From positions 558,001-622,000 of the forward strand of contig NZ_AP028138.1 in NCBI RefSeq assembly GCF_030297595.1: DNA of 64,000 bases. Reading direction: 5' to 3'. Positions 10,981 through 22,819 of this stretch are shown one piece after another; position 1 is the stretch's first letter; the number at the start of each line of letters is the position of its first letter. The notes below the pieces were generated by a model. It made no database searches and was not told where the DNA came from. It saw nothing but the letters and a program-made list of their open reading frames with translations. The DNA is from Polynucleobacter sp. HIN7 (GTDB lineage: Bacteria; Pseudomonadota; Gammaproteobacteria; Burkholderiales; Burkholderiaceae). Both the position numbers and the translations under genes were made by a program.

Positions 10981-12002
10981 TGCCGCTTGATCAGTTTGCA
11001 TCTCAATTGGGTTTGTCAGAGCTTCAACTGGCGCTAGGAGCTTTTGGGGTTCTGTTCCTTACTTGGGTGGTGATCTATAACGTTCGCAATGCTCGAGCAA
11101 AATCCAAAGCAATCGAAGAGCGTATTGAGCCAAGCTCTAATGTCACTGATGAAGAACTAATCGAGGCACCCCCTGTTTCTGTCGATACAGTAAACCAAGG
11201 CCCGGCACCTCAAACGATTGATCCCCGGATCGATTGCGTGATCACTCTGCGTTTTAACCAAGCCATTTCTGGGTTGGAGATTTTGGAGGCTCTTAAATCG
11301 TGGAGCGATCTACCAATTGCGTGGATGGCCGATGGGCTTTATGCAACTGGCGCAAATGAGGGTGTTTGGGAGCCCCTAGAGGCAGATCATTCGTATCTTG
11401 AGATTCAGCTTGCAGTTCAACTCGCTAGTCGGCGTGGCCCCATTGGGGTCCTTGAGTTATCGGACTTTTGTTCCCGTGTTCAGGTGTTGGCAGAGTCCTT
11501 GGATGCCCAAATTGATATGCCAGCTGTAAATACTATGCTAGAGAGCGCAAAAGAACTGGATGCCCTTGCTGCGCAAAGCGATATTTTGTTGGGAATGAAC
11601 ATTGTGTTTGATCAGCAAACATGGTCTTGGCCCCATATTGAGTCAGCCCTTACCCAAAGAGGCTACCGCATGAGCCCTCAGGAATATGCCTTTGAATATG
11701 CAGTCGATGGTAAGCCAGTATTTCGGACGGGGACATTTGATCGGCAAGCGCCAATTGGACAAGTCACTTTCTTGCTGGAAGTGCCTGTGGTTGCACAACA
11801 TTTGCGACCCTTTGAGCTGATGCTCAATGAGGCTGCGGATGTGGCACAGACCTTGCAAGGACGCTTGGTTGATGACAACGGAGTTCACTTAACTGAGAAC
11901 TCGGTGTATGTGATTCGCCAACAACTTGATTCTCTTTATGCTCAGCTTGACAAAGCAGGCATCCCTGCAGGGTCCGGCACGGCACTCCGTTTATTCTCTT
12001 AG
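10980..12002 (+). CDS. zipA: Cell division protein ZipA-like
   Basis: 340 residues with one N-terminal membrane segment (about 17-37, LQLALGAFGVLFLTWVVIY) followed by an acidic linker. The C-terminal globular domain (about 195-330) matches the FtsZ-binding domain of ZipA. ZipA tethers FtsZ filaments to the inner membrane. The position between smc and ligA is the typical place for zipA in betaproteobacteria and also next to ligA in E. coli, which strengthens the call despite low sequence conservation. Start is coupled to the smc stop. Confidence 0.85.
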   Translation: MPLDQFASQLGLSELQLALGAFGVLFLTWVVIYNVRNARAKSKAIEERIEPSSNVTDEELIEAPPVSVDTVNQGPAPQTIDPRIDCVITLRFNQAISGLEILEALKSWSDLPIAWMADGLYATGANEGVWEPLEADHSYLEIQLAVQLASRRGPIGVLELSDFCSRVQVLAESLDAQIDMPAVNTMLESAKELDALAAQSDILLGMNIVFDQQTWSWPHIESALTQRGYRMSPQEYAFEYAVDGKPVFRTGTFDRQAPIGQVTFLLEVPVVAQHLRPFELMLNEAADVAQTLQGRLVDDNGVHLTENSVYVIRQQLDSLYAQLDKAGIPAGSGTALRLFS

Positions 12003-14036
<2,034 letters not shown>

Positions 14037-14104
14037 CAACAAAATCAGTTTGGTATTTCGAGCTTTAAGTCTTATTCTTTTGGTTTCTTAATTGACCAAT
14101 AAAT

Positions 14105-14602
14105 ATGAATTCAGCCCGCTTGCTTACAAAGTATTTTGCCAATAATCCCATTGAGTTATTTCGTCAAATTATTCAATTGATTTTGATCAATTCAAAGTTG
14201 ATATGGAATAATAAGTTACAAATTCATGGCCACATTACTGCCAGCGGACTTGTTATTCAAAACAATAAGGTTCTTCTAATCCGACATCCTTATATCGGCA
14301 AGTATTTTCAGCCTGGAGGACATATTGATGATGGTGAGACTTATTTGGAAGCCGCAATTCGTGAAGTGCATGAGGAAACAGGTTGGATATGCATGCCATC
14401 AAAAGAATGCGGTCATGTTTTGGATATCGACGTGCATTTGATACCTGAGAATGCAAAAAAGTTTGAGGGTGCCCATTGGCACATTGATCTGTGCTACCAG
14501 TTGAATCCTATAGAGCAAACTGGTGCAAGCGAGAGCCTATCTGCCGAATGGGTTGAGATCAGTCGCGTTGAATCTCCAAGAGTTCGTAGGGCATTTAAAT
14601 AA
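14105..14602 (+). CDS. Nudix hydrolase of unknown substrate
   Basis: 165 residues. A complete Nudix box begins at GGHIDDGETY and continues to REVHEETGW (G-x5-E-x7-REUxEExGU pattern), so hydrolysis of a nucleoside diphosphate linked to another group is expected. The substrate cannot be told. The first 45 residues are rich in Ile, Asn and Leu and not part of the Nudix fold. The gene is visibly more AT-rich than its neighbours and has no clear ribosome-binding site. It sits between ligA and the convergent glnD, so recent acquisition is possible. Stop is 14 bases from the glnD stop. Confidence 0.8.
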   Translation: MNSARLLTKYFANNPIELFRQIIQLILINSKLIWNNKLQIHGHITASGLVIQNNKVLLIRHPYIGKYFQPGGHIDDGETYLEAAIREVHEETGWICMPSKECGHVLDIDVHLIPENAKKFEGAHWHIDLCYQLNPIEQTGASESLSAEWVEISRVESPRVRRAFK

Positions 14603-14616
14603 GCAATGCGCCTTGA

Positions 14617-17190
14617 TCAGGCCGCTAACACTTCCAACAACTCAGTCTCGAGCTGAATTTGCAGCTTTGGATTCTTACTAAGATTGCTACCATCAAGCAA
14701 CATGATGTCTTCCACTCGCTCACCCAAGGTATTAATACGTGCGGTATGAAGTGAGATTTGGTGCTTAACAAGCGCTTTAGCGACTGCGTATAGAAGACCG
14801 GAGCGATCTGCTGCCGAGAGGGTGAGAGCAAAGTATTGATTGCGTTCATCTGGCTGCAAATTAACCCTAGCTTGGATTGGAAAGCTTTTCGATTGTCGAG
14901 ATAAACGACCCATATTGGGTTCTGGTAGCGGCGCTGATTTTTTGATGGACTCCGCAAGTTCATACTCAACTAACTGAATCAAGTCGCGATAGCTGCCACC
15001 TTCATCAACTAAATGACTGCCAGATATTTGGAAGGTATCTAAGGCATAGCCATGCTTTGTTGTATGAATCCGCGCATCCCAAATGGAAAAATGATGGCGC
15101 TCAAAATAGGCGCAGATGCGGGCGAATAAATCCAATTGATCTTTGACATAAACCGCAACTTGTAAACCCTCGCCCGCTTGTGAGAGACGGGCACGGACAA
15201 TTGGTTCATTCGTATGGACGTTTGCATACAAGTGTCGTGTAAGCCACGCAATATCATTAGCCTCGTGGCGCAAGAAAAATGCCACATCTAATTTCTGCCA
15301 TAAGGCTTGAGGTGCATCGTCATCAATTCCTGCTAGACGCAGTTGGGTTAACGCTTCCTCCTTATGCTGAATCAGTTCGGATGATAGATCGGGTTTGGCG
15401 CCCCCCAAGACCCGAAGAGTTGCCCGATAGAGATCCTCTAATAACTTACCTTTCCAGGCGTTCCAGACCTTAGGGCTAGTACCCCGAATATCTGCAACGG
15501 TCAGCAAGTAGAGTGCGGTTAAATGACGTTCGTCACGCATGCGTTTTGCAAAGGCAGTAATGACCGCAGGATCGGTGATATCCTGCTTTTGAGCAATTTG
15601 ACTCATCGTTAGATGTTCGGCAACTAACCAAACTAATAGCTCGGTTTCATCGTTGGCTAAGCCGTGGTCTTTGGCAAAGGTACGGGCATCGCGTTTTCCG
15701 AGTTCGGAGTGATCGCCCCCGCGCCCCTTAGCAATGTCATGGAATAGGGCAGCCAAGACAATAATCCAGTTTTTATCAAAGCTTGCAATCAGGTTGCTAC
15801 AGAATGGGAACTCATGGGTATGCTCAAGAATCATGAAGCGTCGTACGTTACGCAAGACCATCAAGATGTGTTGATCAACGGTGTACACATGAAATAAATC
15901 GTGCTGCATTTGGCCGACAATGCGACGGAAGGATGGCAAATAACGTCCCAGAACACTGGTCTGATTCATCAGGCGAAAGGCGGTGGTCACACCATCCGGT
16001 AATTTGAGTAATTCCATAAACACAGCACGATTTCGTGGGTCTTTGCGCCACGAGGCATTCATAAGCTGCCGTGCGTTATAGAGGGCCCGAAAGACGCTTG
16101 CTGACAAACCATTGATGGCTGGGTTTTGGGCAAACACTAAAAATGTCCGCAATATTTGTTCGGGATGTTTTTGGTAAAGCTGGGGATCAACAATATCTAA
16201 TAAACCTTGGCGCTCGATAAACATTGTGTTATCGGGACCTGGGATGGGATAGGTCGTGCGTGATTCATTGGGAAATAAGATTGCTTCGATGTTTTGAAGC
16301 AGAATCATGTTGAGCTGGCTCACGGCCTTGGCCGCCCAGTAATAACGTCGCATCAGCTCTTCGCTGGCCAGCCTGCCTGATTCTTGATCAATCCCGATCT
16401 GCTTAGCCAGACTGGCTTGAAGATCAAATACTAGAACGTCTTGACGACGTTTTGCAAGCAAATGCAAATTAGCTCGAATGTTTTGCAATAACTTCTGATT
16501 GCGATTGAGTTCTTTGAGCTCGCGCTCTGTGATTAACCCTTTTTTGAATAAATCAGTAAAGCTATTGCCAAGGGATGCAGCTTTACTAACCCATAGAATG
16601 ATTTGTAGATCACGCAATCCCCCTGGACTCTCTTTGCAATTTGGCTCGAGTGCATATGGTGTTTCTTGAAACTTATAGTGACGCTGCTGCTGCTCCAATA
16701 ACTTCGCCTGGAAGAATGCCTTGGGATCCATCGCTTCATCAAGACTGCGCTTGAATAACTTAAATAAGCCGCGATGACCACCCAGTAAGCGCGCCTCTAA
16801 AACCGAGGTACGCACGGTAATATCTTGTTGGGCTTCTGATAAACACTCGGACAGCGTGCGAACCGCAGAGCCGATTTCTAGACCCGAGTCCCAACACAGC
16901 GCAATGAAGGATTCCAGGTTGGACTGCAGTTGCGGATCCTCACTGCGTGCATCATCAAGCAAAATTAAGATATCAATATCGGAGTGAGGAAATAATTCAG
17001 AGCGACCATAGCCACCAACGGCTAGCAAGGCAGCATCCGTACTAAGATTGCAGCGATTCCATAAATCCAGCAACTGTTGATCGGTTGCTTGGGTTAAACG
17101 CTGCATTAACTTGCCAATATTCTGGTGAACTAAAAAATCAGAACACGCTAAGCTCCGTGCATCTTTGAGTGGATGGGATTCCGAACTCAT
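14617..17190 (-). CDS. glnD: Bifunctional PII uridylyltransferase/uridylyl-removing enzyme GlnD
   Basis: 857 residues. The N-terminal nucleotidyltransferase motif [15 protein letters not shown] is at 59-73. A central HD domain contains [15 protein letters not shown] near residue 490. Two ACT domains (about 680-760 and 790-857) bind glutamine. GlnD adds UMP to PII proteins when glutamine is low and removes it when glutamine is high, so it sets nitrogen regulation. It lies downstream of map on the same strand with 26 bases between, the same adjacency as in E. coli (map-glnD-dapD), though dapD is displaced here. Confidence 0.96.
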   Translation of the reverse strand: MSSESHPLKDARSLACSDFLVHQNIGKLMQRLTQATDQQLLDLWNRCNLSTDAALLAVGGYGRSELFPHSDIDILILLDDARSEDPQLQSNLESFIALCWDSGLEIGSAVRTLSECLSEAQQDITVRTSVLEARLLGGHRGLFKLFKRSLDEAMDPKAFFQAKLLEQQQRHYKFQETPYALEPNCKESPGGLRDLQIILWVSKAASLGNSFTDLFKKGLITERELKELNRNQKLLQNIRANLHLLAKRRQDVLVFDLQASLAKQIGIDQESGRLASEELMRRYYWAAKAVSQLNMILLQNIEAILFPNESRTTYPIPGPDNTMFIERQGLLDIVDPQLYQKHPEQILRTFLVFAQNPAINGLSASVFRALYNARQLMNASWRKDPRNRAVFMELLKLPDGVTTAFRLMNQTSVLGRYLPSFRRIVGQMQHDLFHVYTVDQHILMVLRNVRRFMILEHTHEFPFCSNLIASFDKNWIIVLAALFHDIAKGRGGDHSELGKRDARTFAKDHGLANDETELLVWLVAEHLTMSQIAQKQDITDPAVITAFAKRMRDERHLTALYLLTVADIRGTSPKVWNAWKGKLLEDLYRATLRVLGGAKPDLSSELIQHKEEALTQLRLAGIDDDAPQALWQKLDVAFFLRHEANDIAWLTRHLYANVHTNEPIVRARLSQAGEGLQVAVYVKDQLDLFARICAYFERHHFSIWDARIHTTKHGYALDTFQISGSHLVDEGGSYRDLIQLVEYELAESIKKSAPLPEPNMGRLSRQSKSFPIQARVNLQPDERNQYFALTLSAADRSGLLYAVAKALVKHQISLHTARINTLGERVEDIMLLDGSNLSKNPKLQIQLETELLEVLAA

Positions 17191-17216
17191 GAACGCGTTC
17201 TAAAGATGAGGAGAAT

Positions 17217-18053
17217 CTAAGCAGCGACTACGCTGGGTCGGTAGTTTAGGCTGCCAACGCAAGCAGGAGCCTTTGGTGTATCAGCAGACCAGGTTAAGAC
17301 CTCAACGCCATGGTGAGTGACTAAAACAGTGTGTTCCCATTGGGCTGAAAGACTACGATCTTTTGTTTTCACGGTCCACTGATCGGGCATGGTTCGGATC
17401 TCGCGTCGACCAGCATTAATCATTGGTTCAATCGTGAAGGTCATGCCTTCTTCTAATACTTCCCCGGTACCTGGTTTTCCATAATGAAGAATCTGAGGAT
17501 CTTGATGGAATACTTTACCGATACCGTGGCCACAGTATTCGCGTACCACCGAGTAGCCAGCCTGTTCGGCATGCGACTGAATGGCAGAGCCAATATCTCC
17601 TAAACGGGCTCCTGGTTTTACCTGGGCAATTCCAAGCCACATGCATTCAAACGTGACTTGGTTCAATCGGGTAGCCAAGATTGAGATGTCGCCGACTGCA
17701 AACATTCGACTGGTATCCCCATAGTAGCCGGCTTGGGTAATGACCGTGATGTCGAGATTAACAACGTCGCCATTTTTAAGTACTTTGTCACCTGGAATGC
17801 CATGGCAAATGACATCATTGACCGAGGTGCAGATCGATGCCGGAAAAGGCGGGTAGCCTGGGGGTTGATAATTTAATGGGGCGGGGATGGTCTTTTGCAC
17901 ATCACGCATGTAGGCGTGACAAAGACGATCCAATTCCCCGGTACTCACGCCGGGTTTGACAAAGGGGCCAATGTAATCGAGAACCTCGCTCGCAAGGCGG
18001 CCAGCCTCTCGCATCCCATTTAGATCTTTTTCATCAGTAAATACGCTGTGCAT
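17217..18053 (-). CDS. map: Methionine aminopeptidase type I
   Basis: 278 residues from the ATG at 18053 (MHSVFTDEKDL...). An upstream in-frame extension to 18170 is open, but it would run across the rpsB leader and adds no family sequence, so I reject it. Metal ligands of the pita-bread fold are visible: D in NLDITV, D in YGDTSR, H in GHGIGKVFH, E in FTIEPM and E in QWEHTVLV. It removes the initiator methionine from nascent proteins. Divergent from rpsB, in the same arrangement as in enterobacteria. Confidence 0.95.
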   Translation of the reverse strand: MHSVFTDEKDLNGMREAGRLASEVLDYIGPFVKPGVSTGELDRLCHAYMRDVQKTIPAPLNYQPPGYPPFPASICTSVNDVICHGIPGDKVLKNGDVVNLDITVITQAGYYGDTSRMFAVGDISILATRLNQVTFECMWLGIAQVKPGARLGDIGSAIQSHAEQAGYSVVREYCGHGIGKVFHQDPQILHYGKPGTGEVLEEGMTFTIEPMINAGRREIRTMPDQWTVKTKDRSLSAQWEHTVLVTHHGVEVLTWSADTPKAPACVGSLNYRPSVVAA

Positions 18054-18123
18054 AGCGCATATTATGGCCGAATCTGGTTGATTTTGAGTAATTGCCGAAT
18101 CACTAGTGGATTGATATTTAAGG

Positions 18124-18129
18124 TATAAT
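18124..18129 (+). promoter_or_regulatory. Candidate -10 element for the rpsB-tsf operon
   Basis: A perfect TATAAT in the gap between map and rpsB. No good -35 was found at the usual distance. Transcription would start near 18136 and give a leader of about 100 bases. Confidence 0.5.
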
Positions 18130-18135
18130 TTTGGA

Positions 18136-18238
18136 ATCGGTCTCATGGTGAGACTGAAATCCCAGATCAAGCCATCCAGGGTGGCGCTTTTGAGCGCAGT
18201 CAGGACTTGATCTTAGAACCAACCCTTAGGAGATTGTA
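18136..18238 (+). promoter_or_regulatory. Structured 5' leader of rpsB, probable S2 autoregulatory region
   Basis: The leader can fold into several helices. A 6-bp hairpin GTCTCA/TGAGAC is at 18140-18154. A perfect 8-bp helix AGATCAAG (18164-18171) pairs with CTTGATCT (18206-18213). Inside it are GCGCT/AGCGC (18184-18197) and an alternative GCCA/TGGC pair. The ribosome-binding site TAGGAGA is at 18227-18233. In E. coli the rpsB leader (which contains the t44/tff RNA) mediates repression by S2. That this betaproteobacterial leader works likewise is inference. Confidence 0.5.
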
Positions 18239-18988
18239 ATGTCAGTGACAATGCGTGAAATGCTGGAAGCTGGGTGCCATTTTGGCCACCAAACGCGCTT
18301 CTGGTCCCCCAAGATGGCCCCTTACATTTTTGGTCATCGCAACAAAATTCATATCATTAATTTAGAGAAGACCTTGCCCATGTTTCAGGATGCCCTGAAA
18401 TTTGTGCGTCAGGTAGCTGCCAACCGCGGCACAATTCTCTTTGTTGGTACTAAGCGCCAGTCTCGCGAAATTATTGCCCAAGAGGCAACTCGTGCAGGTA
18501 TGCCTTATGTTGATAGCCGTTGGCTTGGAGGCACCCTGACCAATTTCAAAACGGTAAAGGGTTCGATCAAGCGCTTAAAAGATATGGCCGCTGCAAAAGA
18601 GGCGGGCGATTGGGAGAAGCTCTCGAAAAAAGATGCCCTCACCAATGAGCGTGAGTTTGATAAGTTACAAAAATCACTTGGTGGTATTCAAGACCTCAAC
18701 GGTGTACCGGATGCTATTTTTGTTGTGGATGTGGGCTATCACAAAATTGCAATTACCGAAGCCAACAAATTGGGTATTCCTGTGATTGCCGTAGTGGATA
18801 CCAATCACTCACCAGAGGGCGTTGATTACATTATTCCGGGTAACGATGACTCGAGTAAAGCAGTCATTCTTTATGTTCGCGGTATTGCAGATGCCATCCT
18901 AGAAGGTAAAGCAAATGCGGTACAGCAAGTCCTCGAGTCTGTTAAAGAGGGCGAAGAAGAGTTTGTTGAAGAAGGGAAGGAAGACTGA
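18239..18988 (+). CDS. rpsB: 30S ribosomal protein S2
   Basis: 249 residues with the S2 signatures: [20 protein letters not shown] at the start and the segment [14 protein letters not shown] near residue 200. The C-terminus is acidic. S2 binds late to the small subunit head-body junction and is needed for S1 association. A strong ribosome-binding site (TAGGAGA) precedes the ATG by five bases. First gene of the rpsB-tsf-pyrH-frr run; its TGA overlaps the tsf ATG by one base. Confidence 0.98.
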   Translation: MSVTMREMLEAGCHFGHQTRFWSPKMAPYIFGHRNKIHIINLEKTLPMFQDALKFVRQVAANRGTILFVGTKRQSREIIAQEATRAGMPYVDSRWLGGTLTNFKTVKGSIKRLKDMAAAKEAGDWEKLSKKDALTNEREFDKLQKSLGGIQDLNGVPDAIFVVDVGYHKIAITEANKLGIPVIAVVDTNHSPEGVDYIIPGNDDSSKAVILYVRGIADAILEGKANAVQQVLESVKEGEEEFVEEGKED

Positions 18989-19869
18989 TGCCCGCGATTA
19001 CCGCAGCAATGGTTGGCGAACTCCGCGCCAAAACCGACGCTCCCATGATGGAGTGCAAAAAAGCATTAACGGAAGCCGATGGTGATTTAGCTAAAGCCGA
19101 AGAGATCCTGCGTGTGAAGTTGGGAAGCAAGGCTAGTAAAGCTGCATCACGGATTGCAGCAGAGGGTGTAATTGTTTCCCATATTGATGGAGCAACCGGG
19201 GCTTTATTGGAAGTGAACTGCGAGACTGATTTTGTATCCAAAAACGATGACTTCTTGGCATTTAGTAATGGCTGCGCCAAGCTGGTTGCCGAGAAAAATC
19301 CCGCAGATGTCGCCGCTTTGGCCGCTTTAGAACTTAATGGTAAGCCTGTCGAGGCTGTGCGCACCGAATTGATCGGAAAGATCGGTGAGAACATGAACCC
19401 CCGCCGCTTCAAACGTTTTGCTGGTGGTGGCCAATTGGTTTCTTATCTTCATGGCAACCGAATCGGTGTGATGGTGGAGTATGAGGGTGATGCAACAGCA
19501 GCGAAAGATGTCGCCATGCACATTGCCGCAATGAAGCCTGTTTCTCTATCGACTGCTGACGTTCCCGCAGAAAATATTGCAACCGAGCGTAAGATTGCTG
19601 AGCAAAAGGCTTTGGAGTCTGGCAAGCCAGCTGATATCGCTGCCAAAATGGTTGAGGGTTCGGTTCAAAAGTATTTAAAGGAAGTCTCTTTATTGAACCA
19701 AGCTTTTGTAAAGAACGACAAGCAAACCGTTGAGCAAATGCTAAAAGCAGCCAATACGACGATTAAATCCTTCACCCTTTATGTTGTCGGCGAAGGAATT
19801 GAAAAGCGTCAAGATGACTTTGCTGCAGAAGTAGCTGCTCAGGTTGCTGCTGCAAAGGCAACTGCCTAA
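18988..19869 (+). CDS. tsf: Elongation factor Ts
   Basis: 293 residues. The N-terminal UBA-like domain contains [18 protein letters not shown]. It is followed by the EF-Ts core with [12 protein letters not shown], where the TDFV motif intrudes into the EF-Tu nucleotide site. EF-Ts recycles EF-Tu by releasing GDP. It is translationally coupled to rpsB through an ATG that overlaps the rpsB stop. pyrH follows after five bases. Confidence 0.98.
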   Translation: MPAITAAMVGELRAKTDAPMMECKKALTEADGDLAKAEEILRVKLGSKASKAASRIAAEGVIVSHIDGATGALLEVNCETDFVSKNDDFLAFSNGCAKLVAEKNPADVAALAALELNGKPVEAVRTELIGKIGENMNPRRFKRFAGGGQLVSYLHGNRIGVMVEYEGDATAAKDVAMHIAAMKPVSLSTADVPAENIATERKIAEQKALESGKPADIAAKMVEGSVQKYLKEVSLLNQAFVKNDKQTVEQMLKAANTTIKSFTLYVVGEGIEKRQDDFAAEVAAQVAAAKATA

Positions 19870-19874
19870 GGTAT

Positions 19875-20585
19875 ATGCCGGGATATCAACGCGTTCTACT
19901 GAAGTTATCGGGCGAGGCCCTAATGGGTGATGATGCCTATGGAATCAATCCGAAAACGATTGATTCCATGGTCACCGAAATCGCTGAGGTGGTTCAATTG
20001 GGCGTTGAAATCGCCATCGTGATTGGTGGCGGCAATATCTTTCGTGGTGTAGCCGGTGGCGCAGCCGGGATGGATCGGGCCACCGCTGATTACATGGGGA
20101 TGTTAGCTACCATGATGAACTCATTGGCATTACAAGATGCGCTAAGACAAAAAGGCGTTGAGGCAAGAGTGCAGTCTGCTTTGCGAATGGATCAAGTGGT
20201 CGAGCCTTATATTCGGCCGCGAGCCATTCGAGCCATGAAAGAGGGCAAGGTTGTGATCTTTGCTGCTGGTACCGGTAACCCATTCTTTACAACTGATACT
20301 GCAGCCGCATTGCGTGCCGCGGAAATGGGTGTCGAGGTGATGCTCAAAGCAACTAAGGTGGATGGCATCTACAGCAGCGATCCTAATAAAGATCCAAGTG
20401 CAACGTTGTATTCCACTATTACTTTTGATGAGTGCCTCATCAAAAATCTTCAGGTGATGGATGCAACTGCATTTGCTTTATGCCGCGATCGAAAATTACC
20501 TATCCGCGTGTTTTCGATCTTAAAACCAGGTGCATTATTAAGTGTTGTGCGGGGCGAGCCAGAAGGTACCCTAGTTCACGTTTAA
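19875..20585 (+). CDS. pyrH: Uridylate kinase PyrH
   Basis: 236 residues, amino-acid-kinase fold. Motifs: [11 protein letters not shown] at the N-terminus (phosphate binding), [11 protein letters not shown], the UMP-binding region [12 protein letters not shown], and [14 protein letters not shown] near the ATP site. The hexameric enzyme phosphorylates UMP to UDP, feeding pyrimidine nucleotides and UDP-sugars for the envelope genes further along. Located between tsf and frr as in most proteobacteria. Confidence 0.97.
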   Translation: MPGYQRVLLKLSGEALMGDDAYGINPKTIDSMVTEIAEVVQLGVEIAIVIGGGNIFRGVAGGAAGMDRATADYMGMLATMMNSLALQDALRQKGVEARVQSALRMDQVVEPYIRPRAIRAMKEGKVVIFAAGTGNPFFTTDTAAALRAAEMGVEVMLKATKVDGIYSSDPNKDPSATLYSTITFDECLIKNLQVMDATAFALCRDRKLPIRVFSILKPGALLSVVRGEPEGTLVHV

Positions 20586-20597
20586 AAGGAGAGTGGC

Positions 20598-21158
20598 ATG
20601 TCGGCTGGACAAATAAAGACCAATGCAGATCAAAAAATGCAAAAGTCAATTGAGGCATTTAAAGCTAATCTCGCAAAAATCAGAACGGGTCGTGCCAACC
20701 CTGGTATTTTGGAGCACCTAATGGTGGATTATTACGGTAATCCCACGCCAATCTCGCAAGTGGCTAATCTAGGGCTAGCCGATGCGCGCACCATTAATGT
20801 GACCCCATGGGAAAAAAATATGGTCGCGGTAGTTGAGAAAGCGATTCGCGAATCAGACCTCGGTCTAAATCCTGCAACTCAGGGTACGGTGATTCGAGTG
20901 CCAATGCCCCCCTTAACTGAGGAGCGTCGCAAAGAGCTGACCAAAGTCGTGAAAGCAGAAGGCGAAGAGACTAAAGTAGCAATTCGGAATTTGCGACGTG
21001 ATGCCAATGAGCATTTAAAGCGCTTAACCAAAGACAAAGAAATCTCTGAGGATGATGAGCGTCGTGCTCAGGATGAGATCCAGAAACTGACCGATAAATT
21101 TGTGGCGGATGTGGATAAATTGGTCATTGAGAAGGAAAAGGAAATCATGACGGTTTAA
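20598..21158 (+). CDS. frr: Ribosome recycling factor
   Basis: 186 residues, the standard length. Characteristic segments are [15 protein letters not shown] and the [13 protein letters not shown] hinge region. With EF-G it splits the post-termination ribosome. A good ribosome-binding site (AAAGGAGAG) lies before the ATG. Its stop codon TAA lies at the centre of a perfect palindrome (21142-21170) that separates it from uppS. Confidence 0.97.
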   Translation: MSAGQIKTNADQKMQKSIEAFKANLAKIRTGRANPGILEHLMVDYYGNPTPISQVANLGLADARTINVTPWEKNMVAVVEKAIRESDLGLNPATQGTVIRVPMPPLTEERRKELTKVVKAEGEETKVAIRNLRRDANEHLKRLTKDKEISEDDERRAQDEIQKLTDKFVADVDKLVIEKEKEIMTV

Positions 21159-21170
21159 CCGTCATGATTT
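21142..21170 (+). repeat. Perfect 14-bp-arm palindrome spanning the frr stop codon
   Basis: Left arm 21142-21155 and right arm 21157-21170 are exact reverse complements around a single T. In RNA this gives a 12-bp stem with a TTTAA loop, and the frr TAA lies in the loop region. There is no T-run after it, so it is a poor intrinsic terminator. The uppS ATG is only six bases downstream. Confidence 0.9.
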
Positions 21171-21176
21171 GGTCAC

Positions 21177-21965
21177 ATGACCCAAGCAGCTACCAGCTCT
21201 ACGCTTGCAGTTCCTGCCGTTGGTAGTGTTCCCAGGCATGTAGCCATCATCATGGATGGCAATGGTCGTTGGGCAACTAAACGATTTATGCCGCGCGTAG
21301 CTGGGCATTCAGAAGGGCTTGAGGCGGTACGTAAGGTGGTTGAGGAGTGCGTCAAGCAAAACGTTGAATATCTGACCTTATTTGCCTTCAGTTCAGAGAA
21401 CTGGCGTAGACCTCCTGAGGAAGTGGGATTTTTAACAAAACTCTTTCTGAAATCCCTTCGTAAAGAGGTTGCTCGCCTTGCTGAAAATAATATTCGTCTG
21501 AAGATGATTGGTGACCTTAGTCGCTTTGGAAGTGCGATTACCGAAATGGTCGAGTTCTCGGAAGAAAAAACGAAAGATTGCAATCGCCTAACCCTGACGA
21601 TTGCCGCTAATTACGGTGGGCGCTGGGATATCTTGCAAGCGATGCAAAAAGCACTCGCGCAAAACCCACATCTTGATCCAGATGGCATTTCTGAGGAGTG
21701 GTTGGCCCCCCATCTTTCGATGGCCTATGCACCCGAGCCTGATTTATTTATTCGTACGGGTGGTGAGCAGCGGGTTAGTAATTTCCTCTTGTGGCAATTG
21801 GCATATACCGAACTGTATTTCACAGATATTCTTTGGCCAGACTTTGATGCCGCTGAATTACAAAAAGCATTTCTTTGGTATGCCCAGCGGGAGCGTCGCT
21901 TTGGTCGCACCAGTGCCCAGCTGGCGGAAGGGTCCAACCCCATTTCCCTCTCCGATGCCGTCTAA
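21177..21965 (+). CDS. uppS: Undecaprenyl diphosphate synthase (cis-prenyltransferase)
   Basis: 262 residues. Motif [14 protein letters not shown] places the catalytic Asp at D27. Motif HSEGLEAVR follows, and the C-terminal [20 protein letters not shown] binds diphosphate. It condenses isoprenyl diphosphate units into C55 undecaprenyl diphosphate, the carrier lipid for peptidoglycan and O-antigen. No clear ribosome-binding site precedes the ATG; a strong palindrome ends six bases before it, so translation may depend on coupling to frr. Followed by cdsA after five bases. Confidence 0.96.
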   Translation: MTQAATSSTLAVPAVGSVPRHVAIIMDGNGRWATKRFMPRVAGHSEGLEAVRKVVEECVKQNVEYLTLFAFSSENWRRPPEEVGFLTKLFLKSLRKEVARLAENNIRLKMIGDLSRFGSAITEMVEFSEEKTKDCNRLTLTIAANYGGRWDILQAMQKALAQNPHLDPDGISEEWLAPHLSMAYAPEPDLFIRTGGEQRVSNFLLWQLAYTELYFTDILWPDFDAAELQKAFLWYAQRERRFGRTSAQLAEGSNPISLSDAV

Positions 21966-21970
21966 TTGGC

Positions 21971-22804
21971 ATGCTTAAAACTCGGATCGTAACTGCCGTC
22001 ATCATGCTGGCCATTTTGTTGCCAGTATTGTTTTTGCTACCCCCAATCTATCTCTCCGGATTATTTTTATTAATCCTAGTGGCAGCGGCTTGGGAGTGGA
22101 GTCGCTTGATTGCTCCCAATGCATCGTATGCAGCCTATTTTTATGCACTGGCGTGCGCCATGGTTGTTCTTTTCCTGTGGCTCTTTGCAATCCCTGCGGT
22201 AGAAATCGCATTACTGAGTATCGCGCTTGCGTTTTGGATCATTGGCATGCCAATGATCTTGTCCCAAGGGATTCATCTTTCGCTGTCACGGTGGCGATTT
22301 ATTTTTAGCGTTCTTGGGTTCATTATTTTGCCGAGCGCATGGCTATCTTTGGATTTGCTTCGTGAAATCGGCTTGGGGTGGTTATTAAGCGCATTGATAT
22401 TAGTTTGGCTCGCTGATATTGGCGCCTATTTTGTTGGCAAGTCCTTTGGTCGACGAAAGCTTGCAAGCCAAATTAGTCCAGGTAAGTCTGTGGAAGGGGC
22501 TCTCGGTGGCTTAGCCCTATGCTTAGGTTACGCCATCGGCTGCGCACACTATTTACCGGTGAACGATACCCTGTTTGGGTCGTTTCAGTCGAAATGGGGC
22601 TGGGGCTGGATGCTTCTCATGACTGCAGTTTTGGTGGCTTACAGCATTATGGGAGATCTATTTGAGTCGCAACTCAAGCGGATCGCAAAAGTAAAGGACA
22701 GCAGCCATTTATTACCAGGGCATGGTGGATTTTTGGATCGTGTCGATGCTTTACTGCCGGTCATGCCAATTGCTGCATTATTCTCGATAATAGTGAGAAG
22801 CTAA
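21971..22804 (+). CDS. cdsA: Phosphatidate cytidylyltransferase CdsA
   Basis: 277 residues from the ATG at 21971 (MLKTRIVTAVIML...). A longer in-frame extension overlaps uppS and is not family sequence. The protein has about eight membrane segments. The family signature near the C-terminus (SQLKRIAKVKDSSHLLPGHG, then GFLDRVD) is complete. It makes CDP-diacylglycerol from CTP and phosphatidate for phospholipid synthesis. Order here is uppS-cdsA-dxr, whereas E. coli has dxr-uppS-cdsA. Confidence 0.95.
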   Translation: MLKTRIVTAVIMLAILLPVLFLLPPIYLSGLFLLILVAAAWEWSRLIAPNASYAAYFYALACAMVVLFLWLFAIPAVEIALLSIALAFWIIGMPMILSQGIHLSLSRWRFIFSVLGFIILPSAWLSLDLLREIGLGWLLSALILVWLADIGAYFVGKSFGRRKLASQISPGKSVEGALGGLALCLGYAIGCAHYLPVNDTLFGSFQSKWGWGWMLLMTAVLVAYSIMGDLFESQLKRIAKVKDSSHLLPGHGGFLDRVDALLPVMPIAALFSIIVRS

Positions 22805-22819
22805 AAAAAGACTTTGCTT

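Noticed and set aside
14603..14634. GCCT-TGATC-AGGC hairpin as a terminator between Nudix gene and glnD
   Set aside because: Only a 4-bp stem and no T-run in either direction.
18054..18170. In-frame 39-codon N-terminal extension of map
   Set aside because: It would cross the rpsB promoter region, has no ribosome-binding site and no family similarity; the ATG at 18053 gives the normal 278-residue enzyme.
21875..21970. Upstream extension of cdsA inside uppS
   Set aside because: Not membrane-protein-like and fully within the uppS coding frame; MLKTRIVTAVIML at 21971 is the family start.
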